64,000 nt of DNA from Pseudisothecium myosuroides (taxonomy: Eukaryota > Streptophyta > Bryopsida > Hypnales > Lembophyllaceae): the NCBI GenBank assembly GCA_951799445.1, contig OX637288.1, positions 28,685,288-28,749,287 on the forward strand, in the 5' to 3' direction. This document shows positions 37,681-50,042 of this stretch, piece by piece. The notes under the pieces are model-generated. The model did not search any database and had not been told where the DNA came from. It was given only the letters and a program-made list of their open reading frames with translations. Numbering within the stretch: position 1 is the stretch's first letter; the number at the start of each line of letters is the position of its first letter. A program made the translations under genes and the position numbers.

Positions 37681-38141
37681 CAATAGGAGTGTGCTTAAGT
37701 CCATAGCCTTGTGTAAATTGAACTATCATTAGCACCATCACCATCCTCACATTCAACTTCACAAAACTAACTAAAAACACTATCCATTGTATCACACAAT
37801 GTTGTCATTAATTGCCACCCAGGCAATCATTTGCTCCCTCTGCCTCAAATTAAATCTATGGTACTTCAACAATTTTCCATTAGAAATTTATTAGAAATCA
37901 CGGATTTATTTTGAGATAGAGGGAATAATTTTCTTATATGTTCTCAAGGACTTTTGAGCATCAAACAATTCTTTCTATTATAGCTCATTGAGATGTGACT
38001 TGGCCTTTTTAGATTTTTAAAAATGAACTGCAATATCATTGAACAACTTATCAATGAGATGAGACAAGGCTCTATATAAACCACTACTTAAAGTGTAAGT
38101 CCTTATTCAGCCACTTTTTGCTATTGTGCCTAATTACTGTT
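37681..38141. other. Gene-free stretch
   Basis: AT-rich DNA with no recognisable feature. Confidence 0.4.
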
Positions 38142-38144
38142 ATT

Positions 38145-38307
38145 CACTAGAAGAAACCCGTATTGGTCTAAACAAAAGATGTGGGCTGAAATCTATTAAA
38201 AATCATATTTTCAACGCTGGAATCCCAGAATTTTGCGTTGGAAACATGGTTTTCAACAAATTTCAGCCCACATTTTTTATTTAGACCAACGCGAGTTTCT
38301 TCTAGTG
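38145..38307. mobile_element. Compact CACTA-type MITE (163 bp)
   Basis: The termini CACTAGAAGAAAC and GTTTCTTCTAGTG are perfect inverted repeats. Inverted homology continues inward (TTGGTCTAAA against TTTAGACCAA; TGTGGGCTGAAAT against ATTTCAGCCCACA). The 3-bp duplication ATT lies at 38142-38144 and 38308-38310. This is a minimal hairpin MITE with no coding capacity. Confidence 0.9.
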
Positions 38308-38350
38308 ATTAGACTGGTCAAATTTTCATGTTTTCTTATTGGTAAGTTAA

Positions 38351-39273
38351 CCCCTAAAGGACCAGCCTGCTATTTTTAGCAACATAGCGATTTTGGGTAG
38401 GTACGTGTGACTAGAGATTTTCATATTTTAAGCTAAAATTTTAATAGAAGGTGGGGACGAGGAATATCTTTCAAGTGCACTAAATTTCATGACATTTCGA
38501 AATAGGAGTAAAAAGTTATGGCCTAATATGTTATTTCTTTCACCAGGCGGGCAATCCAGGCAGATCTGAAAAAATCATTTTTTTCAAAAATAAAAATTTG
38601 AAATTGGTTTTCTAGAGTTATATATAGGTGGAAAGCTTTAAATCATTCCATTTTGACCAATGAATAAAAAGTTATGAGGTTTTTTAGTTTGCGGGCAGTT
38701 ACGGATTCTCTACTCTGAAATAAACTTTGAAGTTGTTTATTTAACTCAATTTTTAATATTTTTTGAAAAAAAAAAATCATAGGATTTAGGTTGTTTATTA
38801 CAACATTACAACCATTGGGATTGACATTTTTCAATTCCATAATTAAATTCTTAACAATTTAGTATTTTGGATCATTCTCTATTTCTTTCTACTTACTATT
38901 TTTTTTGTATATGTTGTACAATTCCAAATGATTTGAAAAAATTTAAGCATGTAGACAACTTGTTTAGGAAAAATAATTCTAAGAAGCACCACCATTTTGG
39001 ACATTTTTTCATACAAATGTGACCTTGTGGAGTGCAGCTGCCCTGTTTTTCGCAGGAACAAAAAAAGGATTTTTGCCAATTCAAATGCTAATATCTTCCA
39101 ATCCGCATGGTGGAAAATTCTGAAATTTTTTCCACATCTTCTAAAACTAGTTTACTATAAGATCCTATGGTTACATGTGTCAAAAAGTTTTTTTTTCAAA
39201 AATTTGGTACTTGTACTAAAAATGGCAGTTTTTGAGTGTTTTCGGTGAAAACATAGTTATGGAACTTTAGGGG
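38351..39273 (+). mobile_element. TTAA-family element, left member of head-to-head pair
   Basis: TTAA at 38347-38350 and 39274-39277. The left end CCCCTAAAGGACCAGCC and right end GGAACTTTAGGGG. Length 923 bp. The closest relative is 62104-63013, with matching arms in the same order. The right-hand TTAA is shared with the next element. Confidence 0.85.
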
Positions 39274-39277
39274 TTAA

Positions 39278-40188
39278 CCCTTGAAGTTCCTTCATGTTTA
39301 GAGGCCCAAAATTACTTAAAAATACTGGTCTCCAAAGCAAGGCTAAAATCTTCATCTATATTTACTTTTTAGCAAGTCAAATTGTAGGATCTTCTAGTTA
39401 ACTTGTTAGAGTGCACTTTCTTAAAATATCAAAATAAAAAACCTTACCAACTACAAGATCATGATGCTTGGGTTTCAAAATGAAGTATTTCTATTCTTTC
39501 TTAATGGTTAGATTTCATCTTTCGAACATTTTACCCAAAAATGTGTAGATTATAAAACTTGCAATTCTCCTAATATATTAAAGAAAAAAAATTAGAAAAA
39601 CATTTAAAAAAATTCATATTCATGCTTGAAAAAAATAGTAAGTAGAAAGAAATAGAATATGATTCAAAATATTAAATTGTTAAGAATTTAGTTATAAAGC
39701 TAAAAAAAGGCCAATTCCAATGGTTGTAATGTGGTAATAAACAAACTACATCCAATGATTTTATTTTTTTTCAAAAATATTGAAAATCAAATTAAATAAA
39801 GGACTTCAAAGTTTATTTTAGAATAGAGACCATAATTGCCTTCAAACTAAAACTCTTCATAACTTTCATCTCATTAAATAAAAATGGAATGATTCAAAGC
39901 TTTTCACTTATTATATATATAAATCTAAAAAAAAAAATCAATTTTTTATTTATAAAAACTGTGATTTTTTAATCTACCCAGGCTATCTGGGTTGAGAAAA
40001 AAAACTACATATCATACAATAACTTTTTAACCATGTAGTCAAAAGTTATGAAAATTGATGGGCCTTAAAGCTACTCCTTGACCACACGTTGTGTGAAAAT
40101 TTCGAAGAAAAAAAATAAAAAATAAATTCATAGCAAGCTACCCAAAATTGCTATGTTGACCAAAAAATGTAGCTTGGTCCTTTAGGGG
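39278..40188 (-). mobile_element. TTAA-family element, inverted right member of pair
   Basis: Begins CCCTTGAAGTTCC straight after the shared TTAA and ends TTGGTCCTTTAGGGG before TTAC (decayed TTAA). The sequence is the reverse complement of its neighbour throughout, so 38351-40188 forms a 1.84-kb palindrome with TTAA at its centre. Confidence 0.8.
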
Positions 40189-40346
40189 TTACAAGAGGTT
40201 CCAACTCATTGAAGAACACAATATTTGCTATATACTTGGCACTGACAAAGGAAAACATATAAACATACAATTATCATTATTATTTTCTTCTTGATGATGT
40301 TGCCGTTGCTTCTACCAACCAAAGTTTTATATTTCAATCTAGTTAA

Positions 40347-41267
40347 CCCCTAAAGGACCATTGTCCCTTTGGGGGACAAATGCATTTTCGGGCAGGTACC
40401 TACGGGCTGAAATTTTGTTGTGATTTTTTGAAACTTTTTTTGGAGATAGAAAAACTAATAAGCTTTGTGGGAATATAATTTTTTTCACAATCAGTGCCCA
40501 GGAACAATAGTTATGACCAAATAAACTCAAAACAAGGGACGACGGGCATTCTAGGCAACAAAAAAAAAATGTACAAAAATTTGAATTTTTTTTTTAATAT
40601 TTTCTTTCTCATACATTATATTTTTGTCTATCTAAGAAGCTTTGATTCATTTCATTTGTATTTGTTTGGGAAAGTTATGGTCATTCTTGTTTTTCGGGTA
40701 GTTAGAGCATCTTCATGAAAAAAATAACTTGTAGGATGCATTTTTGAATGCAATTTTTCAAATTTTTCAATTTTTTTTTTTGCATGGTTTAGTTTACTTG
40801 CTAGAACAATCTCACTACTGGTATTAGTGCATTTTAATTCCATCTAAAAGATATAAATGCTTTAGATTTTCCTTCTATTTCATACCTACTTCTATTTAAC
40901 AATTTTTTTAAGAATGATAATTAAGTTTTTTTGAATTTTTTTTCCTAGACTCTCAACTCAATTCTCCACTATAAAGATTTAAAGCTCAAAACTCTGTAGT
41001 GCAAAAATTTTAAGTTAACAATGTTCAAAGTAAGAAAATCTAGTCCCGCCATGTGCTGAAAAACTTGTTTTTTTCACTTTAAACGCAGATATCTTGCAAT
41101 CTCTGCAGTCAAAAATTCTGAAATTTTTCCCACACACTCTCATACTAGTTAGTTGTAAGATCCTATGGTTAAATGTGGAAAAAAAATTCAATTTTTTTTA
41201 CTCTTTGCTATAGATATGGTAGTTTTGAGTGTTTTTTGGCAGAAAAAAGGCCTTGGTCCTCTAGGGG
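40347..41267 (+). mobile_element. TTAA-family element (921 bp)
   Basis: TTAA at 40343-40346 and 41268-41271. Left end CCCCTAAAGGACCATTGTCC, right end GGTCCTCTAGGGG. Highly similar, in opposite orientation, to 52273-53197, suggesting recent activity or conversion. Non-coding. Confidence 0.9.
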
Positions 41268-41833
41268 TTAATCTTTTTGGAATATAAATATCATTGACAA
41301 AAAAATTGAATAAAATTTTGCAAATAAGTGCAAATTTTGTAGAAGAACACATTTTCAAAACCTCCACTTTTAAGTTTCTAATTTTGAAGCACAAAAAATG
41401 CACCATAATCCAATTTGCTAAGATAGAAATCATTTTATTAAGTAGTATTCTATTTACGAAAAGTATGTAAATATTACATTAGGTGTCAATTAGTCCTATG
41501 AAAGTTAGTTAATCAACATTTCACATTAGTTTTATCAATCTAAAACTACATATTAAAAATATTATAATTTACTTTATTTTTTGAACTCTGAATTAAAGTT
41601 TTTTAATGCCTTTTGTGAAGTAATGTCTTTATTCGCACCCAATGCTTGAATAATTTGATACTCTGATTTAAGTGGTTGTCACCCTAATTTCCTGTTTTGT
41701 ATAGCAAATCTTTTGGATTTTGATGTAGACTTAATTATCGTGGACAATTATCATGGACAACTAGTAGATTTGACATATCATAATTCCAAAAATAAATGCC
41801 AAAATTTTTGGGAAATTACTTTTTGTATGTTAA

Positions 41834-42411
41834 TCCCTAAAGGACCAAGACATTTTTTGGCTCCAAAACCACTGAAAACTGCCATTTCTGCTGCAATCAC
41901 TCCCTAAATCCAAAAATACTTTTTTTTAAGAATCTAACCGTAGGATCTTGTAGTTCACTTGTCTCAGATCATGTGGTAAAAATTTCATGAAGTTTGACCG
42001 TATGGATTGGAAGATATTAGCATTTGAAGTTGGAAAAAGAAGTTTTTTTGAAGAAGATACTTAGATTGCCCGAAAAACAAGATTGCTCATAACTTTCTCA
42101 TTCTGAGTCCAAATAGAATGAATCAAAGCTTCAAATATAGACAAAAACATGATCTTTCAAAAAAATAAAAAAATAAAAAAAAATTCATTTTTTTGTGGGT
42201 TTTTTTTTCTGCCCGGCGAACAGCTTTTTGGGCTTAGAATGGCATAACTTTTGCTCCCGGGCACCAATTGGAAAAAAAATTATATTTTTAGAAAGCTACT
42301 AACATTCCCTATCTTCAAAAAAAAATTAAGAAAATCAGGTCAAACTTTGAGGTCACACAAACCTGCCCGAAATCTCGAAAGTCCCCGAACGGGACTTTGG
42401 TCCTTACGGGG
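41834..42411 (-). mobile_element. TTAA-family element, internally deleted (578 bp)
   Basis: TTAA at 41830-41833 and 42412-42415. Left end TCCCTAAAGGACCAAG, right end TTGGTCCTTACGGGG (minus orientation). Both subterminal regions, including CTCCCGGGCACCAATTG near 42257, are kept while roughly 340 bp of the interior is missing. Confidence 0.85.
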
Positions 42412-42415
42412 TTAA

Positions 42416-43785
42416 AAGAAAAAAATTTCAGGAGAAAAAAATTGGCCTTTGCCTAATTGAGTTTTCTTTAGAAAAATATTTAATTCAACACATAAGAATA
42501 AAATATGGTAGTTAACCCAATAGTTAGGGTTGGCAAAACATATTTCTAAGAAAAACTAACAAAAATATTGGGCTTTTTACATAAATTTTATAGGAAAAAA
42601 CAATATTTTTAGGCATCTGCCAAATCACATTTGTCAACTCTAATTAATTTTTCAACATAGATTGTTGAATCTAATTAACCAGTAGATACAAAATAGTAGT
42701 TTGGCTCTTGTTTTGAAAATTTTCGGTGAATTGAAAAAGTTCATGAAATTTTGTAAAACAAATTGTCTAATTTATTGAAAAAATAATAAACTCTTGCATT
42801 TTTTCCACCTTTTCAATAAGCCTCAAACACTAGGGTGACAATATTTGGTCTTTTCCAATTCATCCATGCAAACTAAAACTTCACTAAAGAATAATAGTGT
42901 AATGAATCTATTTTTTTCTAACTCCCCTTCAACAAAACTAAAGAACCTTGAATCTCACAACAATTACAATTACAATCTTGGAGATCGAGATTATTGGAAT
43001 GATCTAAATCAAAATTGAACAAAATTTCCTTAGAAGCAAGGCATTTAATCCCTGAGCATCTTGAAGTCCTAACAAGTAGAGCCTTATTGCATGACTATTT
43101 CTCTAAAAACAATGCCATAAATCTTTGAAAGACAACCTTCTTTCTTGACCAAATTGATATAATTCGAGATGAAGTTGGAATGATCAATACATCAAAATTA
43201 AAACATGAGCAAAAAATAATCCAAAATTCAAAATGAACTTGAACATTAAAGGGATTAAGGTTATTGTTTACTGCACAAGTTAATTCAATTACTACACCTC
43301 ACTAATTCTGAAATTATGCAAATTTGTAAGGTGTACTAATATAGTAGTTCGTAATATTTTCATACAATACCAAACACTATGATTTCATCCAAAATTTCAT
43401 CCAAAATTTCATCCATTTATCTATTAGTTGTCATCAAACTTTCATCCAAAGGGTCCACATTGATTTGATCAAATTCATTCAAAATGAATGTAAGGTACCT
43501 ATTACAAAACGGTTCACACTATTCAAACTTTAATTGAATTGACTTGTATATACTAACTTCTCCTAGTAATAGTAGATGGGGGTAGAATTAGTAGCACCTA
43601 CATAATTAACTTTTAAAGGATACAATCCCTATAATCAGGGTAGTCACCAAAATACTCCAATTATTAAACGGATAGGTACATTCTTTGTTTCTACAATGAA
43701 CAATGAAGTCATCCATTCACCAATTTTTGACTTCAACATCCTTTAAAAATCTAATAGAGCTCATTGTAAAACAAACCCCAATTTG
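42416..43785. other. AT-rich gene-free stretch
   Basis: No gene. A short tandem of ATTTCATCCAAA occurs at about 43383-43420. Confidence 0.4.
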
Positions 43786-43955
43786 AAACAAGGATGTCAG
43801 AGGAAGACTTAACTAAAAATAGTACAAAAAAACACAACACCAAACTCCATCAAACCCCAATTTTGGTGCTTCAAAAAGTATCATCCTATATTTTTCTCAA
43901 ACTCCAACTCTAGATCATTTATTGCACACACCTTATGATTAACTCTAATGTCAAC
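43786..43955 (+). repeat. Dispersed repeat family D copy
   Basis: Matches 60655-60830 on the same strand: AGAGGAAGACTTAACTAA-like start, ACACCAAACTCC, TTTCTCAAACTCCA, ATTGCACACACC. It is one arm of the family D foldback. Confidence 0.55.
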
Positions 43956-43996
43956 AAAAGATTTAATTTTTTGTAAAAATTGGTGGAAATTGGTCC

Positions 43997-44294
43997 AAGG
44001 CAATTATATTTCAACCTCCATTAATTCAAAAAAGACACTTTGGTAGATTAGTGTCATAAGGCAATTATATTTCAACCTCCACTAATTCAAAATAGTGACT
44101 TGGTAGATTAGTGTCACAAGGCAATTATATTTCAACCTCTACTAATTCAAAATAATGGCTTTGGTAGATATGTCACTAAGGCAGATATATTTGTAATTCA
44201 AAATAGTGACTTTGGTAGATTGGTTTCACAAGGCAATTATATTTCAAACTCCATTATTTCAAAATAGTGTGACTTTGGTAGATTAGTGTCACAC
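43997..44294. repeat. About 60-bp minisatellite, five units
   Basis: Units start AAGGCAATTATATTTC at 43997, 44058 and 44118, with two more diverged units to 44294. Each ends in TTTGGTAGATTAGTGTCA. Period 60-61 bp. It borders the transcribed-looking region downstream of the DHHC gene. Confidence 0.85.
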
Positions 44295-46294
44295 GATTAG
44301 GACAAATCAGTGTCGTGAAATTCCAGTTCACACCCTGCACGGAAGTGCGTTACAGCACCAAGAAGGAGAGCACTCTGAAGTACAGGAGATACTTTCAGGG
44401 CTGTGTGTCCTTGTCGAACACAGTGTACAGAAAAAAAGGAGAGCACAGTACAGTACAAACTGTAGATAAAAAGGCCAGGTGGGTCACATCCGGTTTGTAT
44501 GTAAGATAGTACACCGTCCAGGACTCCAGGTCACACACGTTTCCCCTTTCAGGCTGGACGGATTCCGCCAAAGGTAAAGCAAGAGCAGATGCTGCCAATT
44601 TAGCAATAAAAACAGGGCCCACTGTGTGAGTCAGCAGGGAAACTGGTTGGTGGAAAACCTGGACTGATGATGACGAGGCTCCCGTCAGCTTTGAACGAAC
44701 TGAACTTGGGCACCTGAATCAAGCCGAGAAATCGAGATATCAAGTGCTCTCATCACAACATCTATGCTAAATAAGTAAGTGGCTCAACGCGAGCGAGTTT
44801 TCATACAACATTCGGAACTGAAGCCTAGAATTTCTTTTATCTGTGGAACCCACACTGCCCACGGGGTTTAAGAAACCATTGCACTGGAGCCTGTGAACAA
44901 CAGGCAACCGATGGATGCAAAATGAAACCAACGCTTGGAAAACTACAAGGGAACATTGCAGTGTCAACTCACAGCCAGTAAATAGACAGTGTGCAGAGCA
45001 TGCGGGAGAGATCTAAAACCCAGTGCTCATGTCTCCTGAATTCACTATCACCATTTACAAAACTTTGTGTACCCGAAGCCGGTCCTTGTGAACCTCGAGT
45101 TCCTAGTTTATGAAACTATTGAGATCGTTTAATCGACAGACAGATGGAAAAGAAAATGCCCTAATCTCCAATAAAGGAATCACCTGTCGCTCTCCTGGAC
45201 ATTCGTAGAAAAGAGAGCAGGATGGTAGCAGTAGAGGCTGAAAGTATCCCCTTCCAGTAAGTGAGGCCGCAGTCCAGCATTAGAGTTTGCGCCACTGCCT
45301 GGAAATAAAATAAAACAAGACTGCAGGACGTATGTCAAGCCCAATCTTGAACAAGTTAAAATTGAATCAAAGGAAATAGAGTAATAGACATGGGCTAAAG
45401 AGGCCATCTTCAGAATCGGGATTACATACCACTAGAAATAGGCATGTAGTTCAGACGCACCCACAATGAGAATTGACTAGGTGGGAAGGGTGACAGATAT
45501 GAGCCACCAGTTGACAGATGAGAAACAAAAAGGACCGTCACCTTACACCCTCAATGCCAAATAGCCGAGAGTGGCTACTTCCATGTGTATAGGATTTGAA
45601 TTAAAATCATTTAAGAAGCTTGAAAGAAGGTAAAAAAGAGTACCAATACAAAGAGGAAATCGTAGCCTACATTTTTGGAACCATAAAAATCAATGATTTG
45701 GAAGTTACTATAATCAACCAATAACTTCCAAAGTGGACATTCTGCTACTTAGGAGATTACTTAAATTACAAATGAAGCTACTGCCACATTAAATCGCTCT
45801 TCATCCTCGACGACAACGCAAAGTCACAGGCAACTCATTTCACCCTGGTATATTCTAGCCAAGGAAGCAAAGTATACCACTGCAATCTTACCAGCCAAGT
45901 CCAAACAAGAGGTCCGCACTACACCCTATCCATCATCCACAATCTGCAAAAAATCCAAGAAAATCACTTTTGCGATTTCTGGAACCGAATGGACCAAATA
46001 TCCCCTTGGACTGTAATCACTTGACTTATTAGTGAAATATCATCATCAGTCCGGTGTGGAAACCCGATACAGAAGTAGAAAATAATAAAAAGAATAGGTC
46101 TTATCTTAGAAGACCCTACACCTGTTTAGTTAATATTACATGACAACTCCACATAACCTAATTACTGTCTCTCTCTCTCTCTCTCTACCAAAGGCAAGCA
46201 AATTGATTTTTCACCTACAGAAGTGGATCCCTTTAGCTTGTGCGCTACTACAAATCTCACCAGGGTGTAACCCTAATCGTGATCCACCACCAAG
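44295..46294 (-). other. Downstream region of the DHHC gene with possible extra exons
   Basis: Composition is balanced, unlike the AT-rich repeats beyond 44295, so this is probably transcribed. A consensus donor (ACT|GTAAGT) lies just before the annotated DHHC stop. Phase-compatible acceptor-bounded frames follow at about 45299-45183 and 44890-44800, giving a possible alternative C-terminus. A CT-dinucleotide tract occupies 46168-46186. None of the candidate exons shows a recognisable domain, so they may simply be 3' UTR. Confidence 0.35.
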
Positions 46295-47416
46295 TCAACA
46301 ATAGCTGAAGTACTTACAGTTGAAGCAGGAGGTGGGTCGGGCCATATGCTCTAACTCTTCAGCACTGGGCAGGACGTAGATTGGGTACGCCGAGCTCGGC
46401 GTACAGCAGAACGAATGCAAATTCGCATCAAGGCCTTGGCTAAACGGGTGCACCTTGTCAGGTAGCGACCTGAGATAAATGATCCGCCGTCGCCGCGTCA
46501 ATTCGTACGTGGTTTGGTTGGTCATGGCCAAGAAGGAATGGAAGAGAAATAGGGTTATGAGGAAGCACTCGGTGGTAATGAGCGCCAGAATCACCAGCAA
46601 CACCACAGACTCCTCCGGCAACGACGTCGTGCCGATACTTCTCCCAAAGGCGGTGATATACCACACAATCGTCCACATCACGAGCGCAGTCTCGTAACAG
46701 ATGTACCACCAGAATTTGCGGTGGTTGCTCTGCCCCACGCACGTCCCTAACCACACGCAGTGGTGGTCGAACCGCAGCACGCACTTGTCGCAGTCGTGAC
46801 AGTGCTTGGTGCGCAATGGCTGCCAGCAGTGGCAGTACAGGCATCTCCCACCCGCGTTTCCGCCACTCGACAACGAGGAGCTGTTGGAAGCGCGCACCAG
46901 GTGACGACCATCGCTCCCCCCATCGCGCTTCACATTCGCCGAGTTCAGCAACAAAGGGCTCGCCTCGGAGTACCCGCCGCCCCCGGCTTTCCCATTGGTT
47001 GCAAACCGTGACGACGACTGCGAGCAGACTGCGGAATGTCCGGCGATTTCGGGAAACGAACCATAATAGGACGAGCTCCGACCAGCTTCAGCTGCTTCCA
47101 ACGAAGATTGCGAAGACACCCACGCACTTCTAGTATTAGTATTACTACTCCCATCCAAAACAGACTTGGCCCGCGCTTCATACCCCGGGTCTTTCCGCAA
47201 AACTTCTTCCAAGTACCCGGGGTTGGATCCTGCAGTGCAGCAGTACTGAACCACGACCACAACCAACAGAAGGTAGTAACACCATGCCCACCACGAATAC
47301 GCCATCGTGTGCCTGTACAAATCCGAGTCCAAGAACAACAACCCGCCCACGCCCAACGCGTGCACCAACACCCACATCACCCGAACCCCCCATCCGAATT
47401 GCCACGCGCTCGGCAT
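46295..47416 (-). CDS. DHHC protein S-acyltransferase, PAT10-like
   Basis: Single open frame of 373 aa. The frame extends 7 codons upstream but only to a GTG; the first ATG is at 47416. Membrane spans lie near 11-30, 43-62, 240-258 and 268-294. The DHHC cysteine-rich domain spans 192-242, with CHDCDKC at 206-212, the catalytic DHHC at 217-220 and [13 protein letters not shown] after it. A TTYE version of the conserved TTxE motif is at 302-305. The enzyme transfers palmitate to protein cysteines via an acyl-Cys intermediate. NPGY after span 2, TYELTRRRR and the short Cys-rich end after LPSAEELE resemble Arabidopsis PAT10 (Golgi/tonoplast), recalled from family knowledge. A Ser/Gly-rich insert of about 100 residues (82-190) between span 2 and the CRD is longer than in PAT10. 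The stop gives a Cys-rich tail like PAT10's, which favours this end over the alternative splice. Confidence 0.9.
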   Translation of the reverse strand: MPSAWQFGWGVRVMWVLVHALGVGGLLFLDSDLYRHTMAYSWWAWCYYLLLVVVVVQYCCTAGSNPGYLEEVLRKDPGYEARAKSVLDGSSNTNTRSAWVSSQSSLEAAEAGRSSSYYGSFPEIAGHSAVCSQSSSRFATNGKAGGGGYSEASPLLLNSANVKRDGGSDGRHLVRASNSSSLSSGGNAGGRCLYCHCWQPLRTKHCHDCDKCVLRFDHHCVWLGTCVGQSNHRKFWWYICYETALVMWTIVWYITAFGRSIGTTSLPEESVVLLVILALITTECFLITLFLFHSFLAMTNQTTYELTRRRRIIYLRSLPDKVHPFSQGLDANLHSFCCTPSSAYPIYVLPSAEELEHMARPTSCFNCKYFSYC

Positions 47417-48010
47417 TGCCAATTGGCCTGCCAACACAAATCCTCGTCACAAAAACTCGAATTCCTTCCGCTTCACTACTTCCGAATCTTCATCTCTAAC
47501 CTCTCGCCCTCCACTCCCCTGAATTTCCAAACTTAGGGTTTCAAGGCCTAATCTCTCGGATCCTCGCGCAATCCACCTACTGGAAACCAAGCCAAGCCAC
47601 GATTCACACACAAAAGCACGCCACTCGGGATCATATTCCGTTGTGCGCGTGCAACCAAGAAAGTAGGGTTGGGGGCGGGATTCTATCTGGAACGAAAGCA
47701 AAGAGAGGGAACCATTGTTTACTAAGCTTATAATTTGAGCGAAAATGAAATTGCGAGCTGTCTTAACAGACAGCAGGGAAGCTACCCTAGTTGCAGATCT
47801 GACGACAACGACGGGGATGAAGCGATCCACGCAAGTGGTGGCCACAAGGGAAGCCAAAGGCAGAGCGCGGGGGACGAAGCCCGCTGCGCACTCAACTCTC
47901 GCTTGCGCGGTCAAGGGGGGTGGGCCTATCGGCGTGGTCGAACCTACGACCGTGGTCCCGAGCTACAGTGGAACAATCTCTATCTAATAATAACAAGGTT
48001 GTTCTGCATA
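47417..48010 (-). promoter_or_regulatory. 5' UTR and promoter region of the DHHC gene
   Basis: GC-balanced leader. AAACCCTAAG in minus-strand sense near 47533 is a telo-box-like motif. A TTGGCAG acceptor-like site sits just before the ATG, so a leader intron is possible. Opposite-strand frames here are shadows. Confidence 0.4.
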
Positions 48011-48940
48011 TTTAATTGACATTAACCAGCCAATTACGAGGTCACCTTCAAGGCTCTTGTGTGAATAATATTCTGTCAGTGAAGAATATTGTACTAGTTA
48101 CTAGCAGCGTTCACAAAACTGGCTAAAATTCGCTCCATTGCTACCTAAAATTTTCAGTAGCTAAATGTACATTGGAGAAAATCCTCAAAAAAATTAGATT
48201 TTAGCCAAGATTGCAACAACCAATAGAATTTACTAGCCAATTTGTTACTTCCTCCACATTGGAATTAGCATCTATTTTGTCAATTTTGGGTTATAGTACT
48301 CCCAATCGTCTTTTACAACTTGCAAAATCCTTCCTTTTCTATTTTTTTTAATGCCACTCAATCTCAAGGTAGCCAAAGTTGATGCATGTTTGTCTTGAAG
48401 GTAGCATTTTGCACTAAATTTCCTAAATTAGGTAGCATATTGCACTAAATTCCATGAACTAGTTCTGGGATCACTGGTTACTAGTAGCTTCTGCAGCAAA
48501 ATAATTATTTTCTTGAGAGTGTTGCCACGTGTCAAGATGTGATTGAATGGAACCTCTAAAAAAAATGATATATGGAATTAAAATAAATAAATATTAGGCA
48601 AGTGAAGTTCTTAAGTTTCTAGTCTCCTACGGTATATTTGAGATGTTTTTATATACTTTCCCGTCATGTATTTTTGCATTACCACAAAAATACACATTAG
48701 CTCTCATTCTGATTTTAGAAATGACTAAAATTATTCTTGAACTTTTTCTTTACACAAATTTGATATTATATTCTTATCTTGAAATGTATCACTTCGTAAC
48801 AGACAATACAAAGTTGTCCAAGTTGCACATCTTGTAACAACAACAAGGATGGAACAATTTATGCAAGCAACGACCATCAAGGAATGACATGACAAGTCTA
48901 CATCTCTAATTTATAAGGTTCATAGGTTCGTACAAAGACA
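48011..48940. other. Gene-free stretch
   Basis: A short sequence TAGGTAGCATATTGCACTAAA near 48429 repeats a nearby one at about 48401. No gene is seen. Confidence 0.4.
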
Positions 48941-49218
48941 ACACTGAAGTCGTGAATTCATACCTACGTACCATAATCGTACATATTACGTGTATTTTTA
49001 TGCACTGAATCAGTGCGTAAACAATGCCTATCAATAATGTACGATTGTTGTACTGATGTTAGTACAGTTTAGATGCATTTTGGATACCACATTTGTATAA
49101 TTAAAGTACAAAAATTGTACAATTTTAATAAAGATTTTAACAACACTGTTTCAGTGAGTAAAAATATACATAATATGTACGATTATGGTACGTAGGCATG
49201 AATTCACGACTTCAGTAT
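48941..49218. mobile_element. Foldback MITE (278 bp)
   Basis: The left end ACACTGAAGTCGTGAATTCA and right end TGAATTCACGACTTCAGTAT are inverted, and homology runs inward for about 75 bp (CCTACGTACCATAATCG and its inverse). The core (GTACCATAATCG, TTACGCACTGAATCA-type blocks) is shared with the second hairpin of the CACTA element at 1200-1825. Confidence 0.8.
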
Positions 49219-50038
49219 GATATCTGTTGAAAAAACATCTTCCCTCAAGTTTGAGATGTAGGTGGAGTACAAGCACTTCATTTGTCCAATACTCTATCTT
49301 GGTGTCTTCCATGCTTGTAAGGTCGTGTTCAACCTTATTCTTATTTTGTGGTCTCACCTACAACCATAGTCTTGAGGCAAATACCCTACTTACATTCATC
49401 ATATTTTGCAAAATTTGATATTAAAATTTAAAAATTAAAGAAAATATATTGCAATTATATTTTTGGCTATTCATTAATTCTAAAACTTCTAAAAAATATT
49501 AGTATTTTTTCCAAAATTTGAAAATTTGAAGATGACTTTTTGTACAACTTGGATTATTTAAGACACACAATCAATTATTTAAGACACTCAAATGTTGAAA
49601 CCAACTCGGGTTACAATATCACTTTCATAGAGAAGAAACCAAATGGCAGCTTATATAAAGCTAGTTGCTTGATTTGTATATGAAATAGTGGAAAATGAAA
49701 CCAAGATAGAAGTTATATCAATACAACTAATCCTATTGCCAAGAATGTCATATTTAAGAATAATTTATAGCAATAATTTTGTGCTTAAGAATATTTTAGT
49801 TTTATTGGTAATTTTGCATGAATTTGAGACTTGAAGGATTTAAAGATGATTAATTTAAATACATTAAATATCTTATACTTAACATAGAGTCACCGTAAAA
49901 ATAACTTATAAAATCTTATATGAAAATTGTATGTGCTACAAATAGAAAATTTATCCTATTTATAGAATGAATGGTCTTGCTTTTGCATGATGCAATTTTG
50001 AGACTTTAAAAAGCTGCAAACTAATGAATATATAATAT
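49219..50038. other. AT-rich gene-free stretch
   Basis: No recognisable feature. Confidence 0.4.
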
Positions 50039-50042
50039 TTAA

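Noticed and set aside
46479..47536. Plus-strand frames opposite the DHHC gene
   Set aside because: Shadows of the coding strand; low-complexity Pro/Thr/His content and no domain.
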